The position numbers and the translations under genes are program-made. Source: Chloroflexota bacterium (GTDB lineage: Bacteria > Chloroflexota > Anaerolineae > Caldilineales > Caldilineaceae). Taken from it: DNA of 12,525 nt. Under the pieces are notes generated by a model. That model had not been told where the DNA came from. It made no database searches and was given only the letters and a program-made list of their open reading frames with translations. Below are positions 6,003 to 12,525 of this stretch, one piece after another. Within the stretch, counting starts at the first letter, position 1, and the number at the start of each line of letters is the position of its first letter. The stretch is from the NCBI GenBank assembly GCA_003577005.1, contig QEUW01000220.1, positions 1-12,525 on the forward strand. Reading direction: 5' to 3'.

Positions 6003-6960
6003 CCCCGGCATCGTGTTGTCGCCGCACTTCGGCCTCGACATATGCTTTCGCGCCGGCCTGTTCGAGCAATACCAACGCCTGGTGTAGATGGTCATCTCCT
6101 GGTTCGGCGGCCAGGAGCGTTTCAAAGTGTTCGCCAACCCGGTCGTGGTTGAGCGCATGGAGGATCGGCAGGCTCTTTTTGCGCCGCAGGATGTCGTTGC
6201 CGGCTGGCTTGCCGGTCACTTCCGGGTCGCCCCAGATACCAAGGAAGTCATCCTGGATCTGAAAGGCCAGCCCCATCGACTGGCCGAAACGCTGCATGGC
6301 TGCCACCTGGCTGGTGGTCGCGCCACCGATCAGGGCGCCCATGCCGGCGCTAGCGCCAACCAGCGCCGCTGTCTTGCCCGTTACCATACGCATGTACTCG
6401 GCCACGGTGACGTCAGAGCGTTGCTCGAATGACATATCCAGATACTGGCCTTCGGTCAACGCCAGGCAGGTCTGCGTAAACAGATCCAACGCAGCCAGTG
6501 TCGTTTCGGCGGGGAGACCGCGGCGGGCCAACCGTTGTAGCGCGGCAAAGGCCAGCGTGTACATACCGTCGCCAACATTGATCGCTTGGGGGATACCCCA
6601 CAGCTTCCACACCGTGGGCCGGTGGCGGCGCATCTCATCACCATCCTCGATGTCGTCGTGGATCAGTGAGAAGTTGTGGAGGATCTCCAACGCAGCCGCG
6701 GCGGGCATCGCACCGGCGGGGTCGCCGCCTACTTCAGCACAGGCCAATAGACAAACCACAGGCCGCAGCCGCTTGCCAGTTGGGAAATTCTGCTCGCGGA
6801 ACGACTCATCCATCCAGCCCATGTGATAGCGCATCATATTGTAAAACGGCGCGACGGCTGGTTCCTCGTCTGTCCCTGTGTGTGATGTCATGGCACGCAG
6901 TTCTGTCTCGATACGCGGTAACCAGTGACCCAAAAACCCACTCAACTCGGTGTCATACAC
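5914..6960 (-). CDS. Polyprenyl (probably geranylgeranyl) diphosphate synthase
   Basis: Class I trans-prenyltransferase of 348 residues that condenses IPP with allylic diphosphates. GKRLRP (62-67) binds IPP. The first Asp-rich motif is HDDIEDGD (D102, D103, D106) and the second is [10 protein letters not shown] (D237, D238); [16 protein letters not shown] is also typical. The first motif is DDxxD without the two-residue insertion of many bacterial FPP and GGPP synthases, and F97 lies five residues before it with Ser at -4. That is the arrangement of archaeal-type (type I) GGPP synthases, so a C20 product is inferred. The start is GTG (6960-6958) with GAGGA 6 nt upstream. It lies 118 bp after the IPP isomerase gene on the same strand, forming an isoprenoid unit. 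Its 3' end abuts the DinB remnant. Confidence 0.92.
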   Translation of the reverse strand: MYDTELSGFLGHWLPRIETELRAMTSHTGTDEEPAVAPFYNMMRYHMGWMDESFREQNFPTGKRLRPVVCLLACAEVGGDPAGAMPAAAALEILHNFSLIHDDIEDGDEMRRHRPTVWKLWGIPQAINVGDGMYTLAFAALQRLARRGLPAETTLAALDLFTQTCLALTEGQYLDMSFEQRSDVTVAEYMRMVTGKTAALVGASAGMGALIGGATTSQVAAMQRFGQSMGLAFQIQDDFLGIWGDPEVTGKPAGNDILRRKKSLPILHALNHDRVGEHFETLLAAEPGDDHLHQALVLLEQAGAKAYVEAEVRRQHDAGVTALHEALGERAAGSALLALAESLLNRRA

Positions 6961-7008
6961 GTCGATTCCTCGTTTCGTTCTTACTCATAACGATTCAGGT
7001 ACTGTAAG

Positions 7009-7068
7009 GGCGCCAGGTGGAGCGAGCTTCATCTTTTGGCCAGATGTTGACTCGCCCCACCTGGCGCC
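7009..7068. repeat. Inverted repeat between the isomerase and prenyl synthase genes
   Basis: Arms of 18 nt (7009-7026, GGCGCCAGGTGGAGCGAG, and 7051-7068) are complementary except at one position and enclose a 24-nt loop. It fills much of the 118-bp gap in the minus-strand isoprenoid unit. No T-run follows on either strand, so it looks more like an RNA hairpin that tunes downstream expression, or a small palindromic repeat element, than a terminator. Confidence 0.7.
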
Positions 7069-7078
7069 TCTACGCCAC

Positions 7079-8131
7079 TTACACGATAGACGGTCTCGTG
7101 GAAACAAGCACGCCGGGCTGGCGCAACTGGTCGAGCGCGCCAGCGCCGCTACAGAACATGGTGATGCGCAATTCGGCAATGAGGGTCTCCATCTCGTCCA
7201 CCACGGCTTCTACCGAATCTACAGCCCGTTTGAGAAATGGAGAGGCTAGGCCGACCAGGTCGGCGCCCAGCGCCACGCATTTGGCAACTTCCTGCCCGGT
7301 GCGGATGCCGCCGCTGGCAAAGAGGGGCAGGTCGGTGCGCCCTAATTCGGCGCAGACTCTTTTGACCGTCACCAGGCTTTCTGCAGTCGGGATGCCCCAG
7401 TCGGCAAAGGCGGCGGCCAGCCGGCGCAGCCGCTCGGTGGGGGCGCGATGCATCTCCACCTGGCTCCACGAGGTTCCCCCAGCGCCGGCCACGTCGATGG
7501 CAGCGATACCGGCCTCAATGAGCAGCCGGGCGGTCTGTACGCTGATGCCCCAGCCCACTTCCTTAGCAATCACCGGAACCCGCAGCGAGCGGCAGATCTG
7601 TTCGATCTTGCGCGCCAGGCCGCGCCAGTTGACATCTCCCTCAGCCTGGACCGCCTCTTGCAGCGGGTTGAGATGTAGGATCAGCGCATCGGCCTCGACC
7701 ATTTCGACGGCGCGGCGGCACTCGTCAACCCCATAGCCGGCATTGAGTTGGACAGCCCCCAGATTGGCAAAGAGAAGCAGATCGGGCGCCACATCGCGCA
7801 CGCGGAAACTCGCCACCGTCTCCTCCTGTTCGATGCCGGCACGTTGGCTGCCCAGCCCCATGGCCAGCCGCTGCGTCTGTGCTGCCTGCGCTAGGTTGCG
7901 GTTGATACGCTGCGCTTCGGCTGTCCCCCCCGTCATGGAACTGACGAGCAGGGGCGCCGCCAGTTGTTTGCCAAACAGATGCAGGCTGGTGTCGATCTCA
8001 CTCAGGTTGAGTTCGGGTAACGCCTGGTGGACGAAATGATACCGTTCGAGACCAGTCGTCAGTTGGGGAAATTGTACATTCTCGTCTAGGTTGATGCGGA
8101 TATGGTCCGCCTTGCGCTGGTCGATGGTCAA
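7079..8131 (-). CDS. fni: Type 2 isopentenyl-diphosphate delta-isomerase (FMN-dependent)
   Basis: Interconverts IPP and DMAPP using reduced FMN, supplying the primer for the neighbouring prenyl synthase. Taking TTG (8131-8129) as start gives 350 residues, the usual family length, beginning [12 protein letters not shown]. The upstream ATG at 8236 would add 35 residues without family resemblance. GAGG lies about 7 nt before the TTG. Family motifs appear in order: RKADH (6-10), SSMTGGT (64-70), GLGSQRAG (92-99), NLGAVQL (123-129), LNPLQE (154-159, with the catalytic-type Gln at 158), AKEVGWGIS (189-197), AGAGGTSW (215-222) and the phosphate-binding SGGIRTGQE (273-281). The TIM barrel is complete. 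The gene is first in a minus-strand unit with the polyprenyl synthase and diverges from the glycosyltransferase gene. Confidence 0.94.
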   Translation of the reverse strand: MTIDQRKADHIRINLDENVQFPQLTTGLERYHFVHQALPELNLSEIDTSLHLFGKQLAAPLLVSSMTGGTAEAQRINRNLAQAAQTQRLAMGLGSQRAGIEQEETVASFRVRDVAPDLLLFANLGAVQLNAGYGVDECRRAVEMVEADALILHLNPLQEAVQAEGDVNWRGLARKIEQICRSLRVPVIAKEVGWGISVQTARLLIEAGIAAIDVAGAGGTSWSQVEMHRAPTERLRRLAAAFADWGIPTAESLVTVKRVCAELGRTDLPLFASGGIRTGQEVAKCVALGADLVGLASPFLKRAVDSVEAVVDEMETLIAELRITMFCSGAGALDQLRQPGVLVSTRPSIV

Positions 8132-8339
8132 CAGAGAGCCTCGCTTTGTCGGGCAACAGATCGTTGGGTTGATAGTATGCCACAATCTCGCTTGATTTCC
8201 GTAGGTTGCCTCCCGGCTTTCGCCGATCAAGGTCATAGCAGTGGCCGTTACTGCGGTGGTCCTGTACGAAAACGGTAGATAAGCTGGCGGCTTTCCCTCC
8301 GTCAGCCCGTCCCAATTTTTTGCGGAACAGTTCCTCGGT

Positions 8340-8352
8340 TAGAATCAACTCA
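8340..8352 (+). promoter_or_regulatory. Candidate -10 box for a leaderless glycosyltransferase transcript
   Basis: TAGAAT (8340-8345) ends 6 nt before the ATG at 8352, and no Shine-Dalgarno is visible before that ATG. A TANNNT box 6-7 nt upstream of a start codon is the usual signature of leaderless mRNAs. A T-rich stretch (8316-8321) could serve as a poor -35. Sequence-only inference. Confidence 0.4.
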
Positions 8353-9671
8353 TGCACATCGGTGTACTTACCCACAATTATCCACGTTTCCCTGGCGACT
8401 TTAGCGGCACCTTTGTCGAAGCGCTCTGCCTGGAACTGGCGCGCCAGCACCACCAGGTTACGGTTTGGGCGCCGTATGACCCAGCCTACCAATTGAACGT
8501 AGAACGTAGAGCGCAGAACGTAGAACAGGGGGGCGTGTCCCAATCCCAAATTGATCTCCGCCTCTATCGTTACGTCTGGCCGGATGGGTTGCACCAGCTT
8601 GGTTATATGCGTTCGATGCAGTCGGACCTGGCGTTGCGGGTCAACACCTATCTGCTCAGCCCGGGTATGTTCGCTGCCGGGATCGCTCGGGTGGTGCGCG
8701 AGGCGCAGCAGAACAAACCGGATGTGCTCCATGCGCACTGGTTGCTACCCAACGGATTTATCGCCGCAGTGGCGGCACGGCGGCTTGACATTCCGCTGGT
8801 CATCTCGGTGCCTGGTTCGGATGCGCATGTGGCCGGCCAGAACCCGCTCTTCCGGGCGATGGCGCGCTTTGCCTTGCGCCAAGCTGACCTAGTGACTGCT
8901 AACAGCGCTGAATTGCGTGAGGCGGTGGTAACGATTGGTTCACAGAGGACACGGAGGGGTATAGAGAACACAGAGGCAGCAGCGGAAGAGCTACGGCGCA
9001 AATTCGATCTGATTATCTACGGGACCGACCCCGACGCCCTCAAGCCCGACCTTGCCGGCGTCGAGGCGCTCCGCACCCGGTTGCAACTCGCCACGGGTGA
9101 TGCCTCCGGTCTCCCTACCGTTCTGCTCTGCGTGGGTCGCATGGTGCCCAAAAAAGGGTTTGATGTGTTGATCCGGGCGCTGGCCGAGCCAACGTTGAGC
9201 GACCGGCCAGTGGTAGCGATCATGGTAGGCGAGGGCGATGACAAAGCCGCGTGGCAACAGCTAGCCGAGGAACTTGGCGTCTCAGCGCGGCTACGCTGGG
9301 TGGGCAACGTGCCAAAGGACCAGATCGGCGTCTATTACAACCTGGCCGATGTGTTGATCAACCCCGCGGTCAGCAATCCGGCGGACGGGCTCAATGTCTG
9401 TGTGCTCGACGCCATGAGCTGCGCCAAACCAGTGATCGGCTCGAACGTGGCCGGCAACCCGCTGGCGATTGTGGATGGGGAGACCGGGCTGATCGTACCG
9501 GAGCAGGAGCCGGCGGCGCTGGCCCAGGCCATTGCCCGGCTGGTCGATGATCCCGGTCTACGGGCGCAGATGGGCGCCGCAGCTCGCCGCCGCATCGAGA
9601 CCGAACTAGGCTGGCCCCATCTGGCGCGGCGTTATATCGAGTGTTTTGAGCGCTTGAAGATGAAGGCGTAG
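8352..9671 (+). CDS. GT4-family glycosyltransferase (GT-B fold)
   Basis: The product has 439 residues and transfers a sugar from a nucleotide-sugar donor, probably at the cytoplasmic membrane in glycan or glycolipid synthesis; the acceptor is unknown. The N-terminal domain begins HIGVLTHNYPRFPGDFSGTF with the glycine-rich loop, then HAHWLLPNG and SVPGSDAHV. The donor-binding domain has VGRMVPKKGFDVLIRAL (261-277), MVGEGDD, RLRWVGNVPKDQI and NPADGLNVCVLDAMSCAKPV. Where most GT4 enzymes have the EX7E motif, this one reads D345-X7-D353. Two stretches, about residues 48-59 and 196-211, are encoded by simple DNA repeats and look like in-frame insertions in surface loops. The ATG at 8352 may be leaderless. 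It diverges from the IPP isomerase gene and converges on the GNAT gene. Family is secure, substrate unknown. Confidence 0.92.
   Translation: MHIGVLTHNYPRFPGDFSGTFVEALCLELARQHHQVTVWAPYDPAYQLNVERRAQNVEQGGVSQSQIDLRLYRYVWPDGLHQLGYMRSMQSDLALRVNTYLLSPGMFAAGIARVVREAQQNKPDVLHAHWLLPNGFIAAVAARRLDIPLVISVPGSDAHVAGQNPLFRAMARFALRQADLVTANSAELREAVVTIGSQRTRRGIENTEAAAEELRRKFDLIIYGTDPDALKPDLAGVEALRTRLQLATGDASGLPTVLLCVGRMVPKKGFDVLIRALAEPTLSDRPVVAIMVGEGDDKAAWQQLAEELGVSARLRWVGNVPKDQIGVYYNLADVLINPAVSNPADGLNVCVLDAMSCAKPVIGSNVAGNPLAIVDGETGLIVPEQEPAALAQAIARLVDDPGLRAQMGAAARRRIETELGWPHLARRYIECFERLKMKA
8493..8527 (+). repeat. Intragenic heptamer tandem repeat (5 units)
   Basis: Five contiguous 7-nt units: TTGAACG, TAGAACG, TAGAGCG, CAGAACG, TAGAACA. 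They lie inside the glycosyltransferase gene and encode LNVERRAQNVEQ, a hydrophilic stretch between the first Rossmann strands and the segment IDLRLYRYVWPDG. The unit size matches the heptamers at 591-655, though the unit sequence differs. Confidence 0.85.
8939..8983 (+). repeat. Second intragenic micro-repeat, CACAGAGG-type
   Basis: About 45 nt of imperfect purine-rich units (CACAGAGGA, CACGGAGGG, AACACAGAGG) lie inside the glycosyltransferase gene and encode SQRTRRGIENTEAA. The sequence style differs sharply from the flanking codons. In related enzymes the connection between LREAVVxIG and the YGxD segment is normally only a few residues long, so this looks like an insertion in the hinge before the donor-binding domain. 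Confidence 0.6.
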
Positions 9672-9780
9672 GGGTTGCTCAATTACGCCACCACCGAGTT
9701 CGACCCACCCAGGCATCGAGGCAAACGGCCATTTTCTTTATTCATCCCTCTCGCTGAGATGGAGCGTTGTTGCGCAAGAC

Positions 9781-10554
9781 CTATCTCTGCTTGGGGGCAA
9801 ACAACAGCAATTCGCCGATCTCTTGGTAGCCAACGACCGGGTAGAGCTTTGCCCCGGTGTGGCTGGCCAGCAGCACGGCACTCTTGGCGCCCCCGGCGCG
9901 ATCATCCTCCAACATGCGGCACAACAGCGCGCGGGCGATCCCGCGACGGCGATAGGGCGGGCTTACGTACATATTCGAGCACCAGGTTGCCTCCCTGACG
10001 ACGATGCTGCGCACCCAGCCGACCAGTTCCTCATCGATCAGTGCTACGTACTGGCGCAGCGGCGCATCCGCAGCAAAGTGTTCCGGCAGAATCTGGCGCG
10101 AACGGGCTGCCTTCGCCAGTCGTGCGGCCAGCTCCGCCGTCAGCACGCGCTCGATCCTTGCCGGCGCCTCAACCTGTGGCATCTGCGCCAGCGGGTGGAC
10201 CATCAATGGTTCGGTCCGCAGCAGACGGTAGTCCAGTTCCTTAAACCGTGCGCGCAACGCTTCTTGTGGCTCCTGCAGCGCACAGATCATGCAGATGGAG
10301 AAGCGGCCGCGCGTCTCTGTCCGGGCAATATAGTCGATCTCCTCGGGTGGAACATTGTGGGCCACCCACTCCTCACCGCGGTAGTCGCCGCGCTTGCGCG
10401 GTGCGTCGCGCAACACCCACACCGGCCCAACTCGCTCGGCCAGGTAGGGGTGCGTAAAGCTGCGTGTGTATGCAAAGCCATGCACAAACACCTCAACGGC
10501 GCGATCAATTGCGGCCGGCGCTATCGCCACATTACCTGGCGTTTCCTCGCCCAT
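9781..10554 (-). CDS. GNAT-family N-acetyltransferase
   Basis: The product has 257 residues from ATG 10554-10552; an in-frame ATG at 10596 would add 14 residues. The C-terminal third carries the acetyl-CoA-binding motif A, NMYVSPPYRRRGIARALL (RRRGIA at 202-207), followed by KLYPVVGYQEIGELLLF, the usual LYxxxGF-like motif B. The N-terminal half (VFVHGFAYTRSFTHPYLAERVGPVWVLRDAP) is not a recognised catalytic domain, though the two-part architecture is common in GNAT proteins with a degenerate N-terminal GNAT fold. The substrate (small molecule, amino-acid derivative or protein) cannot be told. It converges with the glycosyltransferase gene; the 109-bp gap between them has no clear terminator. 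It is divergent from the SDR gene. Confidence 0.85.
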   Translation of the reverse strand: MGEETPGNVAIAPAAIDRAVEVFVHGFAYTRSFTHPYLAERVGPVWVLRDAPRKRGDYRGEEWVAHNVPPEEIDYIARTETRGRFSICMICALQEPQEALRARFKELDYRLLRTEPLMVHPLAQMPQVEAPARIERVLTAELAARLAKAARSRQILPEHFAADAPLRQYVALIDEELVGWVRSIVVREATWCSNMYVSPPYRRRGIARALLCRMLEDDRAGGAKSAVLLASHTGAKLYPVVGYQEIGELLLFAPKQR

Positions 10555-10696
10555 TATCGTTGTATCCTCTCGTGCTGTTCGGTCGTGATGGGCCATTCCA
10601 AGTCAAGACCAAAGATGTTCCAGAGTTCTCGCAAAGTATGATAACATCGTACTCACTGGTCGATTGGCTATGTGGACATCTTATACCGAATCCTTC

Positions 10697-10751
10697 TGTT
10701 CACTTTCGGTACGCACCAGAGTCAAGCGGCGGTGCATACTGAAAGTGAACA
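10697..10751. repeat. Palindromic hairpin element upstream of the SDR gene
   Basis: Two 21-nt arms (10697-10717 and 10731-10751) match as inverted complements at 19 of 21 positions, around a 13-nt loop. The left arm starts TGTTCACTTTC and the right arm ends GAAAGTGAACA. It lies in the gap between the divergent GNAT and SDR genes, 50 nt before the SDR start. The near-perfect foldback with short loop resembles a REP/MITE-type repeat; a regulatory hairpin or operator is also possible. No clear target-site duplication was found. Confidence 0.75.
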
Positions 10752-10801
10752 ACCGGCTTTCGTATTACCAGATTGTACAAGAATTTTCTTGGAATTGTCG
10801 A

Positions 10802-11797
10802 ATGGATTCTCTCTCTTTCTATTCCAACAAACGCATCCTTATCACCGGCGGGCTGGGCTTTATCGGTTCCAATCTGGCGCGCCGGCTGGTGGACCTGGGC
10901 GCATGGGTGACGCTGGTCGATTCGCTCATCCCCGATTACGGTGGCAATCGCTTCAACATTGCGAGTTATGAGGATCGGCTGTGCGTCAACATTGCCGATG
11001 TGCGCGATCCTTACTCCATGCGTGCGCTGGTGCAAGGGCAAGAGGTGCTCTTCAACCTGGCCGGTCAGGTCAGCCACATCGATTCGATGACCGATCCTTT
11101 TGCCGACCTGGAGATCAACGCCCGCGCCCAACTGACAATCCTGGAGGCGTGCCGGCACGAAAACCCGGCCCTCAAGGTGATTTACGCCGGCACTCGCCAA
11201 CAATATGGCAAGCCCGACTATCTTCCACTGGATGAGCGCCACCTACAACACCCCATTGACGTCAACGGTGTCAATAAGCTTGCCGGCGAGTGGTATCACA
11301 TCGTCTATCACACCGCCTATGGGTTGCGGACGACCTCGCTGCGGTTGACCAATACCTATGGCCCGCGCCAGTTGACGAAACACAATCGCCAGGGCTTTAT
11401 CGGCTGGTTTATCCGCCTGGCGGTGGAAGGCAAGGAGATCCAGCTCTACGGCGATGGCCGCCAACTGCGCGACCTGAACTATGTGGATGATGTAGTGGAT
11501 GCCTTTCTGCGCGCCGGTGCAACCGATGCGACCAACGGCGAGATCTACAATCTGGGCGGCGAAATGCCCATCAGTCTCTACGACCTGGCCCATCTGTTGG
11601 TGGAGATCGCCGGGCGCGGCAGCGTTCGCCTCGTCCCTTGGCCGGCGGATCGCAAACAGATCGATATTGGGGATGTCTATTCGAGTTATGGTAAAATCGA
11701 GGCAGCCCTGGGTTGGCGGCCAACGACTGCGCTGGCAACCGGTCTGGAGAAGACGGTGGCCTACTATCGGCAGCACTGGCGGCGCTATTGGCCGTAA
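10802..11797 (+). CDS. Extended-SDR NAD-dependent nucleotide-sugar epimerase/dehydratase-like protein
   Basis: The product has 331 residues from ATG 10802, chosen because the dinucleotide-binding motif TGGLGFIGSN (15-24) then sits at the usual distance from the N-terminus; the upstream frame to 10664 reads through the hairpin repeat and is not coding. A weak GGAA lies about 8 nt upstream. D40 ends the second strand, typical of NAD preference. Other family motifs are NLAGQVSH, GTRQQYG (T131 at the usual Ser position), TSLRLTNTYGPR and RDLNYVDDVVDAF. The active-site YxxxK is replaced by N155-x3-K159 (DVNGVNKLAGE). From memory, related proteins share this D-V/I-N-G form, so it is probably a subfamily trait. 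The exact reaction is unknown; a role in envelope sugar synthesis with the nearby GT4 enzyme is inferred. Confidence 0.88.
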   Translation: MDSLSFYSNKRILITGGLGFIGSNLARRLVDLGAWVTLVDSLIPDYGGNRFNIASYEDRLCVNIADVRDPYSMRALVQGQEVLFNLAGQVSHIDSMTDPFADLEINARAQLTILEACRHENPALKVIYAGTRQQYGKPDYLPLDERHLQHPIDVNGVNKLAGEWYHIVYHTAYGLRTTSLRLTNTYGPRQLTKHNRQGFIGWFIRLAVEGKEIQLYGDGRQLRDLNYVDDVVDAFLRAGATDATNGEIYNLGGEMPISLYDLAHLLVEIAGRGSVRLVPWPADRKQIDIGDVYSSYGKIEAALGWRPTTALATGLEKTVAYYRQHWRRYWP

Positions 11798-12289
11798 GGA
11801 TCATTCGTTGAAGCCCTCAGGCCAGGGAACCCCACTCTGCCTCTGGGCGTTACTGGTAGCAGGCCGTGAATGAGCAGCATTGGAGTCAGCAACAGGTAGG
11901 GATTTCCCCCATATATTGCACACCCTCGATCCGATAGAATAGATGCTATTGTCGGGATTGGTCATCGTTCCCAGTCATGTTTTTGTAGCGCCCTCGGCTT
12001 TTTCGTTCACCCGGTGACGGAGCAGCCCCTCGTTCGCAGGGGGTCAGGCCGTCGAGTCGCACACGTAGTTGTTAGAAGTTGTCGAAAAGGTGGGTCCCAC
12101 GCTGGTGCGATGCACCTGCAAGGTGCGTTGCACCTCATGATGTTTGGCGGCCCAGGTGCATCGCACTCTTCGAGTGCAACGCACCGACCCTTTTCAAACA
12201 GCCTCTTAAAAAGAATACGGTTATCCATGTGGAGTTGATAGTTGCGCCCTGTGCGCGATTGGCTGCACCAGAACAAGGAGAACTCATCT
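11798..12289. other. Intergenic region with no supported gene
   Basis: This 492-bp gap separates the SDR gene from the cobalamin-binding gene. Short open frames across it lack ribosome binding sites and protein-like composition. Visible structure is limited to a small hairpin CCCCT/AGGGG (12026-12030, 12038-12042), the 138-bp inverted-repeat element (12072-12209) and the ribosome binding site AAGGAG (12275-12280) of the next gene. I see no confident terminator after the SDR gene. Confidence 0.6.
12072..12209. repeat. Imperfect inverted-repeat (MITE-like) element with GGTGCG...GCACC palindromes
   Basis: The inner part has two 31-nt palindromic blocks: 12104-12134 (GGTGCGATGCACC, TGCAA, GGTGCGTTGCACC) and 12155-12185 (GGTGCATCGCAC, then GTGCAACGCACC). 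They are inverted copies of each other's halves. Outside them, GAAAAGG...GGGTC (12084-12096) pairs with GACCCTTTTC (12186-12195). The outer ends, TTAGAAGTTGTCGAAAAGG and the complement of CCTTTTCAAACAGCCTCTTAA, are diverged versions of one sequence. No coding capacity; any transposition would need an enzyme in trans. Confidence 0.65.
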
Positions 12290-12525
12290 ATGCGCATTCT
12301 GTTCGTTGAGCAACAGATCGCCTATGAGCCGCAAGGCATCATGCAGCTCTCGTCTGTCCTCAAGCAAGCCGGCCACGAGGTAGAACTGGCCATCGCCGCA
12401 CAGGAGGACCCTGTTCAGGTTGCCCGTGACTTTGAGCCGGATATTCTCGGCTACAGTGTCATGACCGGTTCGCAACGCTATTATTTTGACCTCAACCTGC
12501 GCATCCGTGAGGCACTCAACGGCAA
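12290..12525 (+). CDS. Cobalamin (B12)-binding domain protein, probably a radical SAM enzyme (N-terminal part)
   Basis: The gene begins at ATG 12290 with AAGGAG (12275-12280) upstream and runs off the window after 78 codons. The translation ([20 protein letters not shown], then [36 protein letters not shown]) has the Rossmann-type pattern of the N-terminal B12-binding domain of BchE/HpnP-like radical SAM proteins: strand 1 with LFVEQQ, the [13 protein letters not shown] helix, HEVEL as strand 2 and [12 protein letters not shown] as strand 3. No DxHxxG motif is visible, as is usual in that class. The radical SAM cysteine motif CxxxCxxC would lie beyond the window, so the enzyme class is inferred from domain type only. 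Confidence 0.8.
   Translation, partial: MRILFVEQQIAYEPQGIMQLSSVLKQAGHEVELAIAAQEDPVQVARDFEPDILGYSVMTGSQRYYFDLNLRIREALNG

Noticed and set aside
8132..8236. 35-residue N-terminal extension of the IPP isomerase to ATG 8236
   Set aside because: Residues before TIDQRKADH do not resemble the family; TTG 8131 has a GAGG upstream and gives normal length.
7998..8738. 246-aa minus-strand frame spanning the isomerase/glycosyltransferase divergence
   Set aside because: It overlaps the starts of two well-supported genes in other frames and reads through the heptamer repeat (VLRSTFYVQ).
10664..10801. Upstream extension of the SDR frame by 46 codons
   Set aside because: It runs through the hairpin repeat, and the dinucleotide-binding motif would then be too far from the N-terminus.
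11916..11940. TTGCAC...TAGAAT considered as a promoter in the final gap
   Set aside because: The spacer is only 13 nt, too short for a sigma-70 promoter.
12007..12297. Short frames on both strands across the last intergenic region
   Set aside because: They are produced by the GGTGCG palindromes; no ribosome binding sites or protein-like composition.

Overview
The window is GC-rich DNA from a bacterium that is most likely a member of the Chloroflexota (inference). The clues are a type 2 (FMN) isopentenyl diphosphate isomerase next to an archaeal-type short-chain polyprenyl synthase, a large ECF-type sigma factor with C-terminal ankyrin repeats, and heptanucleotide tandem repeats scattered between and inside genes. 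No rRNA, tRNA, CRISPR array or intact transposase gene was seen.

Layout. (1) Positions 1-2231, plus strand: the end of a 2-oxoacid dehydrogenase E1 beta gene and a complete E2 acyltransferase gene, separated by a heptamer-repeat dyad. (2) 2282-2607: a small antitoxin-like gene closed by a perfect 13-bp hairpin terminator. (3) 2687-4921: the most unusual gene here, an ECF sigma factor joined to four ankyrin repeats and an F1-ATPase beta-like domain whose P-loop has lost its Lys and Thr; a short inverted-repeat element sits at its stop codon. (4) 4922-5341: a LacI-type palindrome, a structured leader and a 67-residue protein gene. (5) 5541-5913: a LexA/DinR-type box over a promoter that drives a truncated DinB-family gene. 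(6) 5914-8131, minus strand: a two-gene isoprenoid unit, type 2 IPP isomerase then polyprenyl (probably geranylgeranyl) diphosphate synthase. (7) 8352-9671, plus strand: a GT4 glycosyltransferase carrying two in-frame micro-repeat insertions. (8) 9781-10554, minus strand: a GNAT acetyltransferase. (9) 10802-11797, plus strand: an extended-SDR nucleotide-sugar epimerase/dehydratase-like protein with Asn in place of the catalytic Tyr. (10) 11798-12289: a gap with a 138-bp imperfect inverted-repeat element. (11) 12290 to the window end: the start of a cobalamin-binding, probably radical SAM, protein.

The E1/E2 pair feeds acyl-CoA into central metabolism. The isomerase and prenyl synthase make allylic isoprenoid precursors. 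The glycosyltransferase and the epimerase-like protein suggest envelope glycan or glycolipid synthesis. The rest looks like regulatory and accessory material shaped by small repeats: four hairpin or inverted-repeat elements and two intragenic micro-repeats lie within 12.5 kb. The best candidate for something undescribed is the sigma-ankyrin-pseudo-F1 fusion.
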